Assembly (NCBI GenBank): GCA_017548985.1
Contig: JAFYYW010000036.1
Coordinates: forward strand, 124,001 to 188,000
From: Bacteroidales bacterium
GTDB taxonomy: Bacteria > Bacteroidota > Bacteroidia > Bacteroidales > UBA932
DNA length: 64,000 bases
Direction: 5' to 3'
Shown here: in pieces, positions 42,023 to 51,087 of the stretch
How the letters are laid out: the number at the start of each line of letters is the position of its first letter
Numbering within the stretch: position 1 is the first letter of the stretch
Notes under the pieces: model-generated
The model's database searches: none
Told to the model about the DNA's origin: nothing
Seen by the model: only the letters and a program-made list of their open reading frames with translations
Translations under genes and position numbers: made by a program

Positions 42023-43696
42023 ATGAACGAATTCAAGTTCCAATCAGTCAACAAGCTCATAGAGAAGAGCTTCCAGGAGAACTGGGACAGGCTGGCACTA
42101 TCCAATTATCAAGGAGTCAGCCTGTGCTACCGGGATGTCGCCAGGAGGATCGAGAAGCTTCATATAGCCTTCGAGAAGTGTTTCCTCCATAAAGGTGACA
42201 AGGTCGCGATCTGCGCCCGCAACCAGGTCAACTGGGCGGTAAGTTACCTCGCCACTATGACCTACGGCGCTGTCGTCGTGCCGATTCTCCATGAGTTCAA
42301 GCCAGGAAATATCCATTACCTGGTGAACCACTCGGAAGCCAAGGTGCTTTTTGTGGACGATGTCATCTGGGAAGGTCTCAGCCCCGAAGAGATGCCTGGA
42401 GTCTACGCGGTGGTCAGAATCAACACTTTCCAGCTTCTTTACGCCAAGAACGAGCGTATCATCGAGGCCAGGGAGCACATGAATGAGTATTTCGGGAAAC
42501 GTCACCCGAACACCTTCGGGCCGGAGAACCTCAACTATTACAAGGACTCCCCCAACGAGTTGGCCATGATCAACTACACCTCAGGAACCTCCGGATTCTC
42601 AAAGGGTGTCATGATCCCTTACAGGGCCCTTTGCTCGAATATCCAATTCGCCAAGCACGTCCTTCCTGAGCTCAACAACCGCTCAAATGTCGTCTCCATG
42701 CTGCCGACGGCCCACATGTACGGTATGATGTTCGAGTTCCTTTTCGAGATGACCATCGGTATGCACGTCCACTTCCTTACAAGGGTCCCCAGTCCGAAGA
42801 TCATCACCCAGGCTCTTCAGGAAGTCAAGCCGAACATCATCATCGCCGTTCCGTTGATTATCGAGAAGGTTTACAAGTCGAAGATTCAGAAGACCATAGA
42901 GAAGGGCAGCATCAAGACTATGCTAAAGATACCGGTCCTCAACGAGATGGTGCGCAAGAAGATCCGCACCGAGCTTGTGACCGCCTTCGGAGGCAACTTC
43001 ATCGAGATCATAATGGGAGGCGCCGCCTTTAACAAGGATATAGAGAAGTTCTTCTGGGACATAGACTTCCCTTATACCGTCGGCTACGGGATGACGGAAT
43101 GCGCCCCTATTATCGCATATGCCCACTTCAACAAGAAGAAGCTATATTCCTGCGGCAAGGCCGCCTATAACATGCAGATAAGGATCGACTCCGAGGATCC
43201 CGAGAGGTTTGAGGGTGAGATCCAGTGCAAAGGCCCCAATAACTGCTTGGGATATTACAAGAACGAGGAAGCCACGGCCAGCTTGTTCACTGAGGATGGC
43301 TGGATGAGGACTGGTGATATGGGTATCATCGACAAGGATGGTTTCCTGTTCATCAGGGGACGGAGCAAGTGCATGATTCTCGGGCCGAACGGCCAGAACA
43401 TCTATCCCGAGGAACTTGAGTCCGTGATCAATGCGGTCTCCTATGTGGTTGATTCCCTTGTAATTGAGGACAATGGAGGGTTGACCGCCCTGATCTATCC
43501 CGACTACCACCAGGCCGAGCTGGACGGCATGACAAGGGATCAGCTGGAGACCACTCTCAACGGACTCCTTCCCGACATCAACAAGGAAATCCCCGGGTAT
43601 GCCCAGATCCGCAAGATCGAGTTCATGCCTGAAGACTTCGAGAGGACCCCGAAGCGTTCGATCAAGAGATATTTGTACCAAAGAAACGGCAAGTGA
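42023..43696 (+). CDS. Long-chain acyl-CoA synthetase (AMP-binding)
   Basis: A 557-residue ANL-superfamily ligase that activates fatty acids with ATP and CoA. Motifs: MINYTSGTSGFSKGVMIPYR (ATP P-loop) near residue 185, PYTVGYGMTECAPIIAYAHF, and WMRTGDMGIIDKDGFLFIRGR followed by the PEELE hinge. A typical FadD size. The chosen ATG at 42023 lies 4 bases after the upstream stop; a longer open frame starts inside the preceding gene. Confidence 0.9.
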   Translation: MNEFKFQSVNKLIEKSFQENWDRLALSNYQGVSLCYRDVARRIEKLHIAFEKCFLHKGDKVAICARNQVNWAVSYLATMTYGAVVVPILHEFKPGNIHYLVNHSEAKVLFVDDVIWEGLSPEEMPGVYAVVRINTFQLLYAKNERIIEAREHMNEYFGKRHPNTFGPENLNYYKDSPNELAMINYTSGTSGFSKGVMIPYRALCSNIQFAKHVLPELNNRSNVVSMLPTAHMYGMMFEFLFEMTIGMHVHFLTRVPSPKIITQALQEVKPNIIIAVPLIIEKVYKSKIQKTIEKGSIKTMLKIPVLNEMVRKKIRTELVTAFGGNFIEIIMGGAAFNKDIEKFFWDIDFPYTVGYGMTECAPIIAYAHFNKKKLYSCGKAAYNMQIRIDSEDPERFEGEIQCKGPNNCLGYYKNEEATASLFTEDGWMRTGDMGIIDKDGFLFIRGRSKCMILGPNGQNIYPEELESVINAVSYVVDSLVIEDNGGLTALIYPDYHQAELDGMTRDQLETTLNGLLPDINKEIPGYAQIRKIEFMPEDFERTPKRSIKRYLYQRNGK

Positions 43697-44100
43697 TGGA
43701 GAAATTTGACAATAGATACCTCGAGATGGCCGAAGTCTGGGCCAAAAACTCTTACTGCAAAAGACGGCAGGTGGGAGCCCTGATAGTCAAGGACAGGATG
43801 ATTATCTCAGACGGATATAACGGCACTCCATCCGGCTTCGAGAATATCTGCGAGGATGAGAATGGGGTGACAAAGCCCTATGTCCTCCACGCCGAGGCGA
43901 ACGCCATAACCAAGGTCGCGAAATCAGGCAACAGCAGTCAGGGTTCTACCCTCTACGTGACGGCCTCACCTTGCCTGGAGTGCTCGAAGCTTATTATCCA
44001 GTCCGGAATAAAGAGGGTCGTTTACCGGGACGAATACCGTCTTACCGACGGTGTGGATCTTCTGCGCCGCGCCGGTATAGAGGTTGAGAAGATAGACTGA
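43696..44100 (+). CDS. dCMP deaminase (cytidine/deoxycytidylate deaminase family)
   Basis: A 134-residue zinc deaminase that makes dUMP from dCMP for thymidylate synthesis. Zinc-site motifs are YVLHAEANAITKVAKSG (HAE) and VTASPCLECSKLIIQSGI (PCxxC). Length is typical of the ComEB-like group. The ATG shares one base with the stop of the acyl-CoA synthetase gene; a GTG just before it would add one residue. Its end is 2 bases before the next gene. Confidence 0.92.
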   Translation: MEKFDNRYLEMAEVWAKNSYCKRRQVGALIVKDRMIISDGYNGTPSGFENICEDENGVTKPYVLHAEANAITKVAKSGNSSQGSTLYVTASPCLECSKLIIQSGIKRVVYRDEYRLTDGVDLLRRAGIEVEKID

Positions 44101-44102
44101 GA

Positions 44103-45677
44103 ATGAAGAGAATATCCCCTATCCTTATAGCCGTGCTGGGCATTATTGTCGGTGCCCTGGCGGTCACGACATACAACACCTACAAGACTCGCAAACACCT
44201 CTATAACGTCCAGTACGGACAGTGGCGAAAGCTCAACCTGATTCTCGACCAGGTCGATCAGAACTATGTCGACACGGTTGATAATGAGGGGGTTACAGAG
44301 GCCGCCATCGTCGCTGCCCTGGCGAAACTGGATCCCCACTCGGTTTACATGCCTCCCGTTGAGTTCAACGAGGCGGAAACTGACCTGGCCGGCAATTTCG
44401 ACGGCATAGGCATCCAGTTCAATGTCCCAAACGACACCGCCACAGTGATAGAGGTCATCAAGGGAGGCCCTTCAGAGAAAGCGGGGCTGCAACAAGGTGA
44501 CAGGATCCTGAAAGTCGACGATAAGGTCATCGCCGGAGTCGGGTTCCCTCAGGACAGCATGGTCCGTAGGATGAAAGGTCCCGCCGGGTCAAAAGTCAAG
44601 ATTACGGTCGGCCGAGGAAAGGAGACCATCCCGTTTGAGATCACCAGGGGGAAGATTCCCGTTCACTGCGTGGACGCCGCTTTCATGGCGAACGACACGA
44701 CCGGCTATATCAAGCTCTCAAAGTTCTCCAAGACAACGTTCAACGAGGTCAGCGCCGCTTCTTTGAAACTCCTGTCGCAAGGCATGAAGAAGCTCATCCT
44801 CGATTTGAGAGACAACACCGGAGGATATTTTGACCAGGCTCTGCTTCTCAGCAACATGTTCCTTGAGAAAGGAGACGAGATAGTCTACATGGAAGGCCTT
44901 CACCGCAAAAGAGATGAATACAAGGCTGACGGGAAGGGACTTCTCAAAAAAGTCGCCCTCACTGTGCTTATCAACGAGTCCAGCGCCTCTTCCAGTGAGA
45001 TATTCGCCGGAGCCATCCAGGACAATGACAGGGGCACGATCATCGGAAGACGTTCCTTCGGGAAAGGTCTTGTGCAGGAACCGCTGTATTTCAGCGACGG
45101 ATCCGGAGTGCGCCTGACTGTGGCGAGATTCTACACTCCGTCCGGCAGGTGTATCCAGAAGCCATATTCCGACGACTACAGGTACGATATCTACAAGAGG
45201 TACTCCGGCGGCGAGATGTATGATGCCGACAGTATAAAGGTCGATTCCACAGCGGCTTACAAGACAATCAGCGGAAGGACGGTCTATGGCGGCGGAGGCA
45301 TTACCCCGGACGTTTTCGTTCCGGTGGACACCACCAGGGCGACCAACTTCTACATAGCTTGCAACAGAAAGGCCACCCAGATGAGGTTTTCCTCCGCTAT
45401 GTTCGACCGTTACAAAGGCACCATCGCCGGAATTGAGGACTTCGATGAGCTCAGCAAGGCCCTGGACAACATGGACCTTCCCGGCAAGTTCAAGGAATAT
45501 GCCTCCAGAGTTGACGGTATCAACTGCACTCCCCAGGAATGGAAGGATACGGAAGAATATCTTGTCCCCCAGCTGAGAGCCCTTATCGGGCGATACTCAA
45601 AACTAGGGGACAACGCTTTCTACAAGATGTATCTCGGGGTGGACACCACCATCCGGAAGGCTATTGAATCGGACTGA
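44103..45677 (+). CDS. Carboxy-terminal processing protease (S41 family)
   Basis: A 524-residue exported serine protease (Prc/CtpA type). An N-terminal membrane segment (ILIAVLGIIVGALAVTTYNT) is followed by a helical region, a PDZ domain (about residues 100-185; GIGIQFNVPNDTATVIEVIK, GLQQGDRILKVDD) and the S41 core with the serine/lysine dyad: TVLINESSASSSEIFAGAIQ and GRRSFGKGLVQEPLYFSDG. It cleaves C-terminal tails of periplasmic proteins. Its final 17 bases overlap the end of the response-regulator gene on the other strand. Confidence 0.93.
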   Translation: MKRISPILIAVLGIIVGALAVTTYNTYKTRKHLYNVQYGQWRKLNLILDQVDQNYVDTVDNEGVTEAAIVAALAKLDPHSVYMPPVEFNEAETDLAGNFDGIGIQFNVPNDTATVIEVIKGGPSEKAGLQQGDRILKVDDKVIAGVGFPQDSMVRRMKGPAGSKVKITVGRGKETIPFEITRGKIPVHCVDAAFMANDTTGYIKLSKFSKTTFNEVSAASLKLLSQGMKKLILDLRDNTGGYFDQALLLSNMFLEKGDEIVYMEGLHRKRDEYKADGKGLLKKVALTVLINESSASSSEIFAGAIQDNDRGTIIGRRSFGKGLVQEPLYFSDGSGVRLTVARFYTPSGRCIQKPYSDDYRYDIYKRYSGGEMYDADSIKVDSTAAYKTISGRTVYGGGGITPDVFVPVDTTRATNFYIACNRKATQMRFSSAMFDRYKGTIAGIEDFDELSKALDNMDLPGKFKEYASRVDGINCTPQEWKDTEEYLVPQLRALIGRYSKLGDNAFYKMYLGVDTTIRKAIESD

Positions 45678-46818
45678 CGTAGAGCCTCACGTCTTCCTCG
45701 CTGACAGGGCTGCCTCCAAGGATAGTCAGTCTCTCGACCACATTGTTCAATTCCCTGACATTACCCGGCCAGTTCTTCTCCTGAAGCAGCTTGATGGCTT
45801 CCGGAGTAAACTCCCGTTTCGGTTTTCCGGTCTCGGCGCTGATTTGTTCTGAGAAATAATCGACGAGCAGTGGAATGTCATCTTTCCTCTCGTCCAGGGA
45901 CGGAACGTTGACGACGATGACACTCAGGCGGTGGTAAAGATCCTCCCTGAAAGTCCCTTTCTCGATCTCCTTCATCAAATCCTTGTTAGTGGCCGCTACA
46001 ACACGGACATCCACTATTATATCCTTGTCACTGCCGACTCTTGAGAGCTTCTTCTCCTGCAAGACACGCAAGACCTTGGCCTGGGCGGCGAGGCTCATGT
46101 CACCGATCTCATCCATGAACAACGTGCCTCCGTCCGCCTGCTCGAACTTTCCCTTATGTTGCTTGATAGCCGAGGTGAATGATCCTTTCTCATGGCCGAA
46201 GAGCTCACTCTCAATGAGTTCCGAAGGTATCGCGGCGCAGTTGACTTCGATGTACGGCATAGAACTGCGATTGCTCTGCTCGTACAGGCTCCTCGCCACG
46301 AGCTCCTTACCAGACCCGTTTGGACCTACGATCAGAACCCTGGCGTCAGTGGGAGCCACTTTTGATACGATATCCCGGATATGCTGGATTGGGGCGGACT
46401 CCCCTACCATCTTCTGGCCATAGACCTTTTTCTTCAGCTGGCGGTTCTCCTTGACTATGCTCACCTTTTCGGTGGCGTTCTTGATAGTGATGAGTATCCT
46501 GTTGAGATCCAACGGCTTCTGGATAAAATCGAAGGCTCCTTTCTTGATGCACTCGACAGCGGTCTCAATGTCCCCATGGCCGGAGATCATCACGATAGCC
46601 GAATCGATCCCATCCGCGACCAATTTGTCAAGGACCTCTGTTCCGTCCATTCCCGGCATCTTTATGTCGCAGAAGATCACGTCGAAACGCTCTTTGTCAA
46701 CCTTGGCGAGAGCGGCAGGCCCATCCTCAGCGGTATCGACCTCATAACCTTCGTCACCCAAAATCTCGCCCAGGGAGTTCCTGATGGCCTTCTCATCGTC
46801 TACTATAAGAATCTTCAT
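45661..46818 (-). CDS. Sigma-54-type response regulator without DNA-binding domain
   Basis: A 385-residue protein with a receiver domain (residues 1-120; phospho-acceptor D51 in FCDIKMPGMDG) and an AAA+ sigma-54-activator domain (about 139-375): Walker A GPNGSGKE (165-172), Walker B TLFMDEIGDMS, and REDLYHRLSVIVVNVPSL. The sigma-54-contacting loop is GSFTSA (212-217) in place of GAFTGA. The chain stops soon after the AAA+ lid (VERLTILGGSPVSEEDVRLY), so the usual Fis-type helix-turn-helix is absent. It may work without site-specific DNA binding or have lost it. No histidine kinase is next to it. Divergent from cmk. Confidence 0.88.
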   Translation of the reverse strand: MKILIVDDEKAIRNSLGEILGDEGYEVDTAEDGPAALAKVDKERFDVIFCDIKMPGMDGTEVLDKLVADGIDSAIVMISGHGDIETAVECIKKGAFDFIQKPLDLNRILITIKNATEKVSIVKENRQLKKKVYGQKMVGESAPIQHIRDIVSKVAPTDARVLIVGPNGSGKELVARSLYEQSNRSSMPYIEVNCAAIPSELIESELFGHEKGSFTSAIKQHKGKFEQADGGTLFMDEIGDMSLAAQAKVLRVLQEKKLSRVGSDKDIIVDVRVVAATNKDLMKEIEKGTFREDLYHRLSVIVVNVPSLDERKDDIPLLVDYFSEQISAETGKPKREFTPEAIKLLQEKNWPGNVRELNNVVERLTILGGSPVSEEDVRLYVSPIQ

Positions 46819-46880
46819 ATCCAGACTGCTTTTCTATCACAACTTTACGCGAATATCGGACTTTTTTCTCGGAATTTTGG

Positions 46881-46888
46881 TATTTTTG
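46881..46888 (+). promoter_or_regulatory. -7 element for cmk, very close to its start codon
   Basis: TATTTTTG matches TAnnTTTG and ends 5 bases before the cmk ATG (46894), implying an RNA without a leader. A clear -33 TTG is not seen. Confidence 0.45.
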
Positions 46889-46893
46889 TTATT

Positions 46894-47580
46894 ATGAATA
46901 TTCCAGACATCATCATAGCCATTGACGGCTATTCCTCAACCGGCAAGAGCACGCTTGCCAAGCTGATAGCAGAACAGTACTCCTTTCTCTACCTCGACTC
47001 CGGGGCAATGTACCGGGGAGTCACTCTCCATGCTCTCGAGAACGGAATGATCGACGATTCCGGTGCTATTGATGAGACCAGGCTCAAGGTCGCTCTTGAG
47101 ACCCTCGACCTGGATTTCCGGATCGACGGGACTTATATCGGTGACCGCAGGGTCGAGCAGGATATCCGTACCTTGGAGGTTTCGAGCCATGTCAGCCCTG
47201 TCTCAGCCATTCCTTTCGTGAGGGTATTCGTGGATGAGAAACTCCACGCTTTCGGACAGCGCAAAAGGGTTGTCATGGACGGCCGTGACATCGGAACGAC
47301 CGTATTCCCCAATGCTGAGGTTAAGATATTCATGACCGCCACGCCTGAGGTCAGGGCCCAGAGACGCTTTGACGAGATGAAAGCGAAGGGCCAGGAACCA
47401 GTCATGGAGGAGGTCATGAAGAACCTTCTCGAGAGGGACTACATCGACTCTCACCGCGAGGTGTCTCCCCTCTCCAGGGCAGCTGACGCCTATGTCCTGG
47501 ACAATTCAGACATGACTCTCCATGAGGAGACTGTCTGGTTCCAGGGACTCTGCCAAGGCAAGTTCGGCATCTTGGAATAA
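46894..47580 (+). CDS. cmk: Cytidylate kinase
   Basis: A 228-residue CMP/dCMP kinase. P-loop IAIDGYSSTGKSTLAKLIAE at the start, LDSGAMYRGVTLHALENGMI, VVMDGRDIGTTVFPNAEVKI and FMTATPEVRAQRRFDEMKAK are family blocks. Normal size. I chose the ATG at 46894; the frame is open far upstream but that part is the reverse face of the response-regulator gene. The stop shares one base with ispH. Confidence 0.95.
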   Translation: MNIPDIIIAIDGYSSTGKSTLAKLIAEQYSFLYLDSGAMYRGVTLHALENGMIDDSGAIDETRLKVALETLDLDFRIDGTYIGDRRVEQDIRTLEVSSHVSPVSAIPFVRVFVDEKLHAFGQRKRVVMDGRDIGTTVFPNAEVKIFMTATPEVRAQRRFDEMKAKGQEPVMEEVMKNLLERDYIDSHREVSPLSRAADAYVLDNSDMTLHEETVWFQGLCQGKFGILE

Positions 47581-48464
47581 TGGCTCTCACGGTCGAAATT
47601 GACAAGCGCTCGGGATTCTGTGGTGGAGTCATCCGGGCCATCAGCCGGGCCGAGAAGTTTCTCGAATCAGAGCCCGGACGCAAACTGTATTCTCTCGGAG
47701 CGATAGTCCATAACGAGGCTGAGCTTTCCAGACTCGGCTCAAAGGGACTTGTCACTATCGGCAAAGAGGACATTTCAAATATTCCCGATCCATCCTCTGA
47801 GACTCTTTTGATCCGCGCCCATGGCGAGCCTCCGGAGACCTATGAGCTTGCCGATCAGGTAGGCATCAATGTCATAGATTGCACCTGCCCGGTAGTGCTG
47901 CGCCTCCAGCAGAGCATCCGCGAAGCATATGACAAGAATAAGAATATCATTATTTTCGGGAAAATCGGGCACGCTGAGGTGTTGGGACTGCTGGGACAGG
48001 TTGGAGGAGACGCGGTTGTCATCGAAGACATGAATATGCTGCTCTCAGCACTGGAGGCCGGCTCCATCAGAGTCGATGTGCCGTTGGAGATATTCTCACA
48101 GACAACCAAGAGCCCGACCGAGTACTCCGAGATTTGCTCGGTGCTCTCCGACAAGGCTCAAGCCGGACTGACGGTCCACAATACCATCTGCTCACAAGTG
48201 GCATCGAGGCATGAAGAACTTTCATCTTTCGCCTCATCGCATGACGTTATCCTCTTTGTATCAGGAGCTTCCAGTTCCAATGGGAAAGTCCTTTGCGACC
48301 TTTGCCGTTCCAAGAATCCAAGGACATATCACATCTCCGGTCCCGAGGAAATCGAACCGATCTGGTTCGAAGCTGACGACCGGGTCGGAATATGCGGAGC
48401 CACCTCAACTCCACGATGGCTACTCGAGAAAGTCGCCTCCGCAGTCACCTCTATCGACCGGTAA
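47580..48464 (+). CDS. ispH: 4-hydroxy-3-methylbut-2-enyl diphosphate reductase IspH
   Basis: A 294-residue iron-sulfur enzyme, last step of the methylerythritol-phosphate isoprenoid route. The three cluster cysteines are in KRSGFCGGVIRAISRAEKF, VIDCTCPVVLRLQQSIREAY and VHNTICSQVASRHEELSSFA; DDRVGICGATSTPRWLLEKV is the C-terminal block. The ATG shares one base with the cmk stop; cmk-ispH adjacency is common in Bacteroidota. Confidence 0.95.
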   Translation: MALTVEIDKRSGFCGGVIRAISRAEKFLESEPGRKLYSLGAIVHNEAELSRLGSKGLVTIGKEDISNIPDPSSETLLIRAHGEPPETYELADQVGINVIDCTCPVVLRLQQSIREAYDKNKNIIIFGKIGHAEVLGLLGQVGGDAVVIEDMNMLLSALEAGSIRVDVPLEIFSQTTKSPTEYSEICSVLSDKAQAGLTVHNTICSQVASRHEELSSFASSHDVILFVSGASSSNGKVLCDLCRSKNPRTYHISGPEEIEPIWFEADDRVGICGATSTPRWLLEKVASAVTSIDR

Positions 48465-48477
48465 ACAAGCCGATTTT

Positions 48478-50202
48478 ATGAAGCACTTACAATTGATTAT
48501 CACCTTTGCCACGCTTTTGTCACTGCCTATCGCGATGCGGGCGGATCGGGTCCCCGAGCAGAAGGCAAGGCAGATAGCTGAATCATTCCTCCGGATGCAG
48601 GCCTTCCCGGTCACCACACCGGCGACCCGGGGACATGAAGCGCCCGAGTTCTACATTTACTCGGCGCCCTTGGCAAATAGTTTCGTCATCATCTCGGGAG
48701 ATGATGTTCTCCCGCCAGTCCTCGCCTATTCGCGCGAATCCGCCTTTCCCGAGAAGGAATTGCCTGGAAACTTGCGGTGGTGGCTTGACGAGATGTCTCG
48801 AGGAATTGACCATCTCCGGAAAAAAGGAGAGAAAAAGTCCCCGACAGTCGCCTCCAAGTGGACTCTCACACGCTCCCTCTCCGTGGAGCCCAAAGCTGTC
48901 CTTTCAATCGAGACAGCCAAATGGGACCAGAGGAATCCATACAATCTCCTTTGTCCGCTTGTCGAAGGAAAGCAGACTGTCACGGGTTGCGTGGCGACCT
49001 CATTCGCGATCATCTTGCGGTACCATAAATGGCCTGACAAGGGAGTAGGGACGGCCAGCGGTTACACGTGCTCCAATCTCACCATTCCAGACCAGCCTCT
49101 TGGGCACGAATACGATTGGGAGAATATGCCTCTGGTTTATGATAAGAATCCCACCACTGAACAGAAAGCGGCCGTTTCCCGCCTGATGTACGATTTAGGA
49201 GTTTTGGCTCAGGCAGAGTATAATGTGGATGAGACCTCAGCGTCTTCCACGACTCTCCTGTATGGGATACAGGATCACATGAAGATCAACCAGAGCGCCA
49301 TGTTTCATTATAGTGATGATTATTCGTCCGGAACATGGATTGAGATGCTCCAGCGTGAACTTAGGGAGAATGGGCCTGTCTCGTACTCTGGCGACGCGGA
49401 AATCGTAGGAGGTCATGCTTTCGTCATTGATGGTTACGATGACCAGGACAATTTTCATATCAATTGGGGATGGGGTGGAAACTCCAACGGCTATTTCACT
49501 ATGCCGGATTTCGGGGCGTTCACCAGGAACCAAGGCGCTATTTTCGGCATCAAAAAAGACGATGGATCAAAGCTTCCGGAGGGCGTTTTACTTTCGGAGC
49601 CAGGTATTTACTCATTTCCTGAAGTGCCAATAGTCCAGGGAAGGACCGTCAACGCCGGCATTTCCGCCGTGTATTCAATCGACACCGAGACCGCTCATGG
49701 TTTAGTCTCGCTAGGCATCGCTGACAAGGACTATCATTTAAAAGAACTGTTGGGAGAGACCTTTGAGGTGACCCTTGATCTTTATGAAAAAAAGATGTTC
49801 CCTCTTCAAACCATCGAGATCCAAGGAGAGATCAGCCATGGAGACCGACTCATGGTTTTCTTCAAAGGAGAACGTAATGGAGAATGGATGCCTCTTGGCA
49901 ATTACCTGCGACGCAGATACTCGATCGCTCAATATATGCGTGCCGTTTACGAGATATTACTCTCTGACCCGGATCTTCTGGAAGAAGCCTCTTTCTCTTT
50001 CAATGCGAAAGATAATCTCTTGATAATCAAACTGCCTCAAGAAGCGACCTGGACTTTGACTCGGCAAGGCAAAGAGGTAAAAAGCGGTAAATCCGACTCG
50101 CTCGAAGCGTCCATATCCCTGGCCGGATTGGAAAATGGAGATTACGTGTTGTCTTTGCTCGGCGAAACCGGCGCCAAATCATCAGTCACTTTGACCTTAT
50201 AG
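48478..50202 (+). CDS. C10 family cysteine protease (streptopain-like), exported
   Basis: A 574-residue exported protease. Signal peptide MKHLQLIITFATLLSLPIAM, then a Spi-like propeptide (about residues 20-130; VPEQKARQIAESFLRMQ, FVIISGDDVLPPVLAYSRES), then the protease domain with catalytic C171 (TVTGCVATSFAIILRYHKWP) and H313 (GGHAFVIDGYDDQDNFHINW, GWGGNSNGYF). About 200 further residues form a C-terminal region with strand-rich repeats ending in a DUF-like or sorting-like stretch (SLLGETGAKSSVTLTL). The codon choice looks slightly more AT-rich than in the neighbours. It lies 13 bases after ispH and 2 bases before the BACON lipoprotein gene. Confidence 0.88.
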   Translation: MKHLQLIITFATLLSLPIAMRADRVPEQKARQIAESFLRMQAFPVTTPATRGHEAPEFYIYSAPLANSFVIISGDDVLPPVLAYSRESAFPEKELPGNLRWWLDEMSRGIDHLRKKGEKKSPTVASKWTLTRSLSVEPKAVLSIETAKWDQRNPYNLLCPLVEGKQTVTGCVATSFAIILRYHKWPDKGVGTASGYTCSNLTIPDQPLGHEYDWENMPLVYDKNPTTEQKAAVSRLMYDLGVLAQAEYNVDETSASSTTLLYGIQDHMKINQSAMFHYSDDYSSGTWIEMLQRELRENGPVSYSGDAEIVGGHAFVIDGYDDQDNFHINWGWGGNSNGYFTMPDFGAFTRNQGAIFGIKKDDGSKLPEGVLLSEPGIYSFPEVPIVQGRTVNAGISAVYSIDTETAHGLVSLGIADKDYHLKELLGETFEVTLDLYEKKMFPLQTIEIQGEISHGDRLMVFFKGERNGEWMPLGNYLRRRYSIAQYMRAVYEILLSDPDLLEEASFSFNAKDNLLIIKLPQEATWTLTRQGKEVKSGKSDSLEASISLAGLENGDYVLSLLGETGAKSSVTLTL

Positions 50203-50204
50203 CC

Positions 50205-51017
50205 ATGCGTAAATTATTCAATCACATTATCATAGTCTGCATTTTCCTGGTAGGATGCGAAAAGACTCCGGTTTTGGAGGTTAACACTGGACGAATCGAC
50301 TTCCCCCATACCGGTGGCACCGAGACTGTGTCTGTCCATTCCAATGGCTCCTGGACGGTCAGCAACACAGATAGTTGGCTCCATATTACAGCTTCTTCCA
50401 ACGGATTCACTCTTGTGGCGGATCCGAACAATACCTCTTCTGACCGTTCCGTGTCGCTTAGAGTCCAGTTGGGAGAACTGTCACAAACGATAACAATCTA
50501 CCAGGAGGGCACGACTCTGCAAATCCCGATTCCTTCCTACCAGATCGGGTATGATGGAGGGACTTTACAACTTGGAGTCAGGAGCAATATTTCGTGGCAG
50601 ATAAGTTCCGATGCCGATTGGATCCAGGTCCAACGGAGCCGGACCGTCACAGAGGAACAGGTGACTGTGTCTGTTGCCCCGAATCCGACCCACAAGACCC
50701 GTTCCGCCACCATCACGGTGTCAGGAGAAGGCTTGACCCACACCAGCACTGTCCAGCAGGACCAAGCCCCGCGCGTACTTGTCATTCATTTTGACACCGA
50801 CCTTTTCTCATTACCCGTATTCAATGGCGGAAGTATCAATGGAATAATTGATTGGGGAGATGGTTCAATCCAGAATTTTCTTCCCGGACGAAGGCACAGA
50901 TACGATTCCGCCGATTCCCATACCGTCAGCGTCACCTTATTGGGCAGCACAGGTTTTGAAATGTCTGATATCCATGGTATCACGCATATAGACCTTTCAG
51001 GGTACCGGGACCGATAA
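50205..51017 (+). CDS. BACON-domain lipoprotein
   Basis: A 270-residue surface-type lipoprotein (signal IIIVCIFLVGC, Cys18). Two BACON-like domains follow: about residues 25-102 (GRIDFPHTGGTETVSVHSNG, SWLHITASSNGFTLV) and about 105-190 (YQIGYDGGTLQLGVRSNISW, WIQVQRSRTVTEEQ). The last 80 residues (IDWGDGSIQNFLPGRRHRYD) resemble a PKD/BspA-type beta domain, and the chain ends shortly after. BACON domains bind glycans or mucin-like targets in gut Bacteroidota. With only two bases between it and the C10 protease gene the two are co-translated. Confidence 0.85.
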   Translation: MRKLFNHIIIVCIFLVGCEKTPVLEVNTGRIDFPHTGGTETVSVHSNGSWTVSNTDSWLHITASSNGFTLVADPNNTSSDRSVSLRVQLGELSQTITIYQEGTTLQIPIPSYQIGYDGGTLQLGVRSNISWQISSDADWIQVQRSRTVTEEQVTVSVAPNPTHKTRSATITVSGEGLTHTSTVQQDQAPRVLVIHFDTDLFSLPVFNGGSINGIIDWGDGSIQNFLPGRRHRYDSADSHTVSVTLLGSTGFEMSDIHGITHIDLSGYRDR

Positions 51018-51020
51018 ATA

Positions 51021-51052
51021 TTTGCAGAAAAAAAGGCAATTGATTAAATTTG
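51021..51052 (+). promoter_or_regulatory. Bacteroidota-type promoter for efp
   Basis: TTTG at 51021-51024 and TAAATTTG at 51045-51052, 20 bases apart: full matches to both elements. The efp ATG follows 35 bases after the -7 element. Confidence 0.75.
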
Positions 51053-51087
51053 CATGAATTACCTATAGATTTTAATTCATTCAGTAT

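Noticed and set aside
46381..46893. Long upstream extension of the cmk frame
   Set aside because: The extension is the reverse face of the response-regulator gene; the conserved Cmk N-terminus begins at 46894.
48211..48477. Upstream extension of the C10 protease frame
   Set aside because: It overlaps ispH in another frame; the ATG at 48478 is followed directly by a signal peptide.
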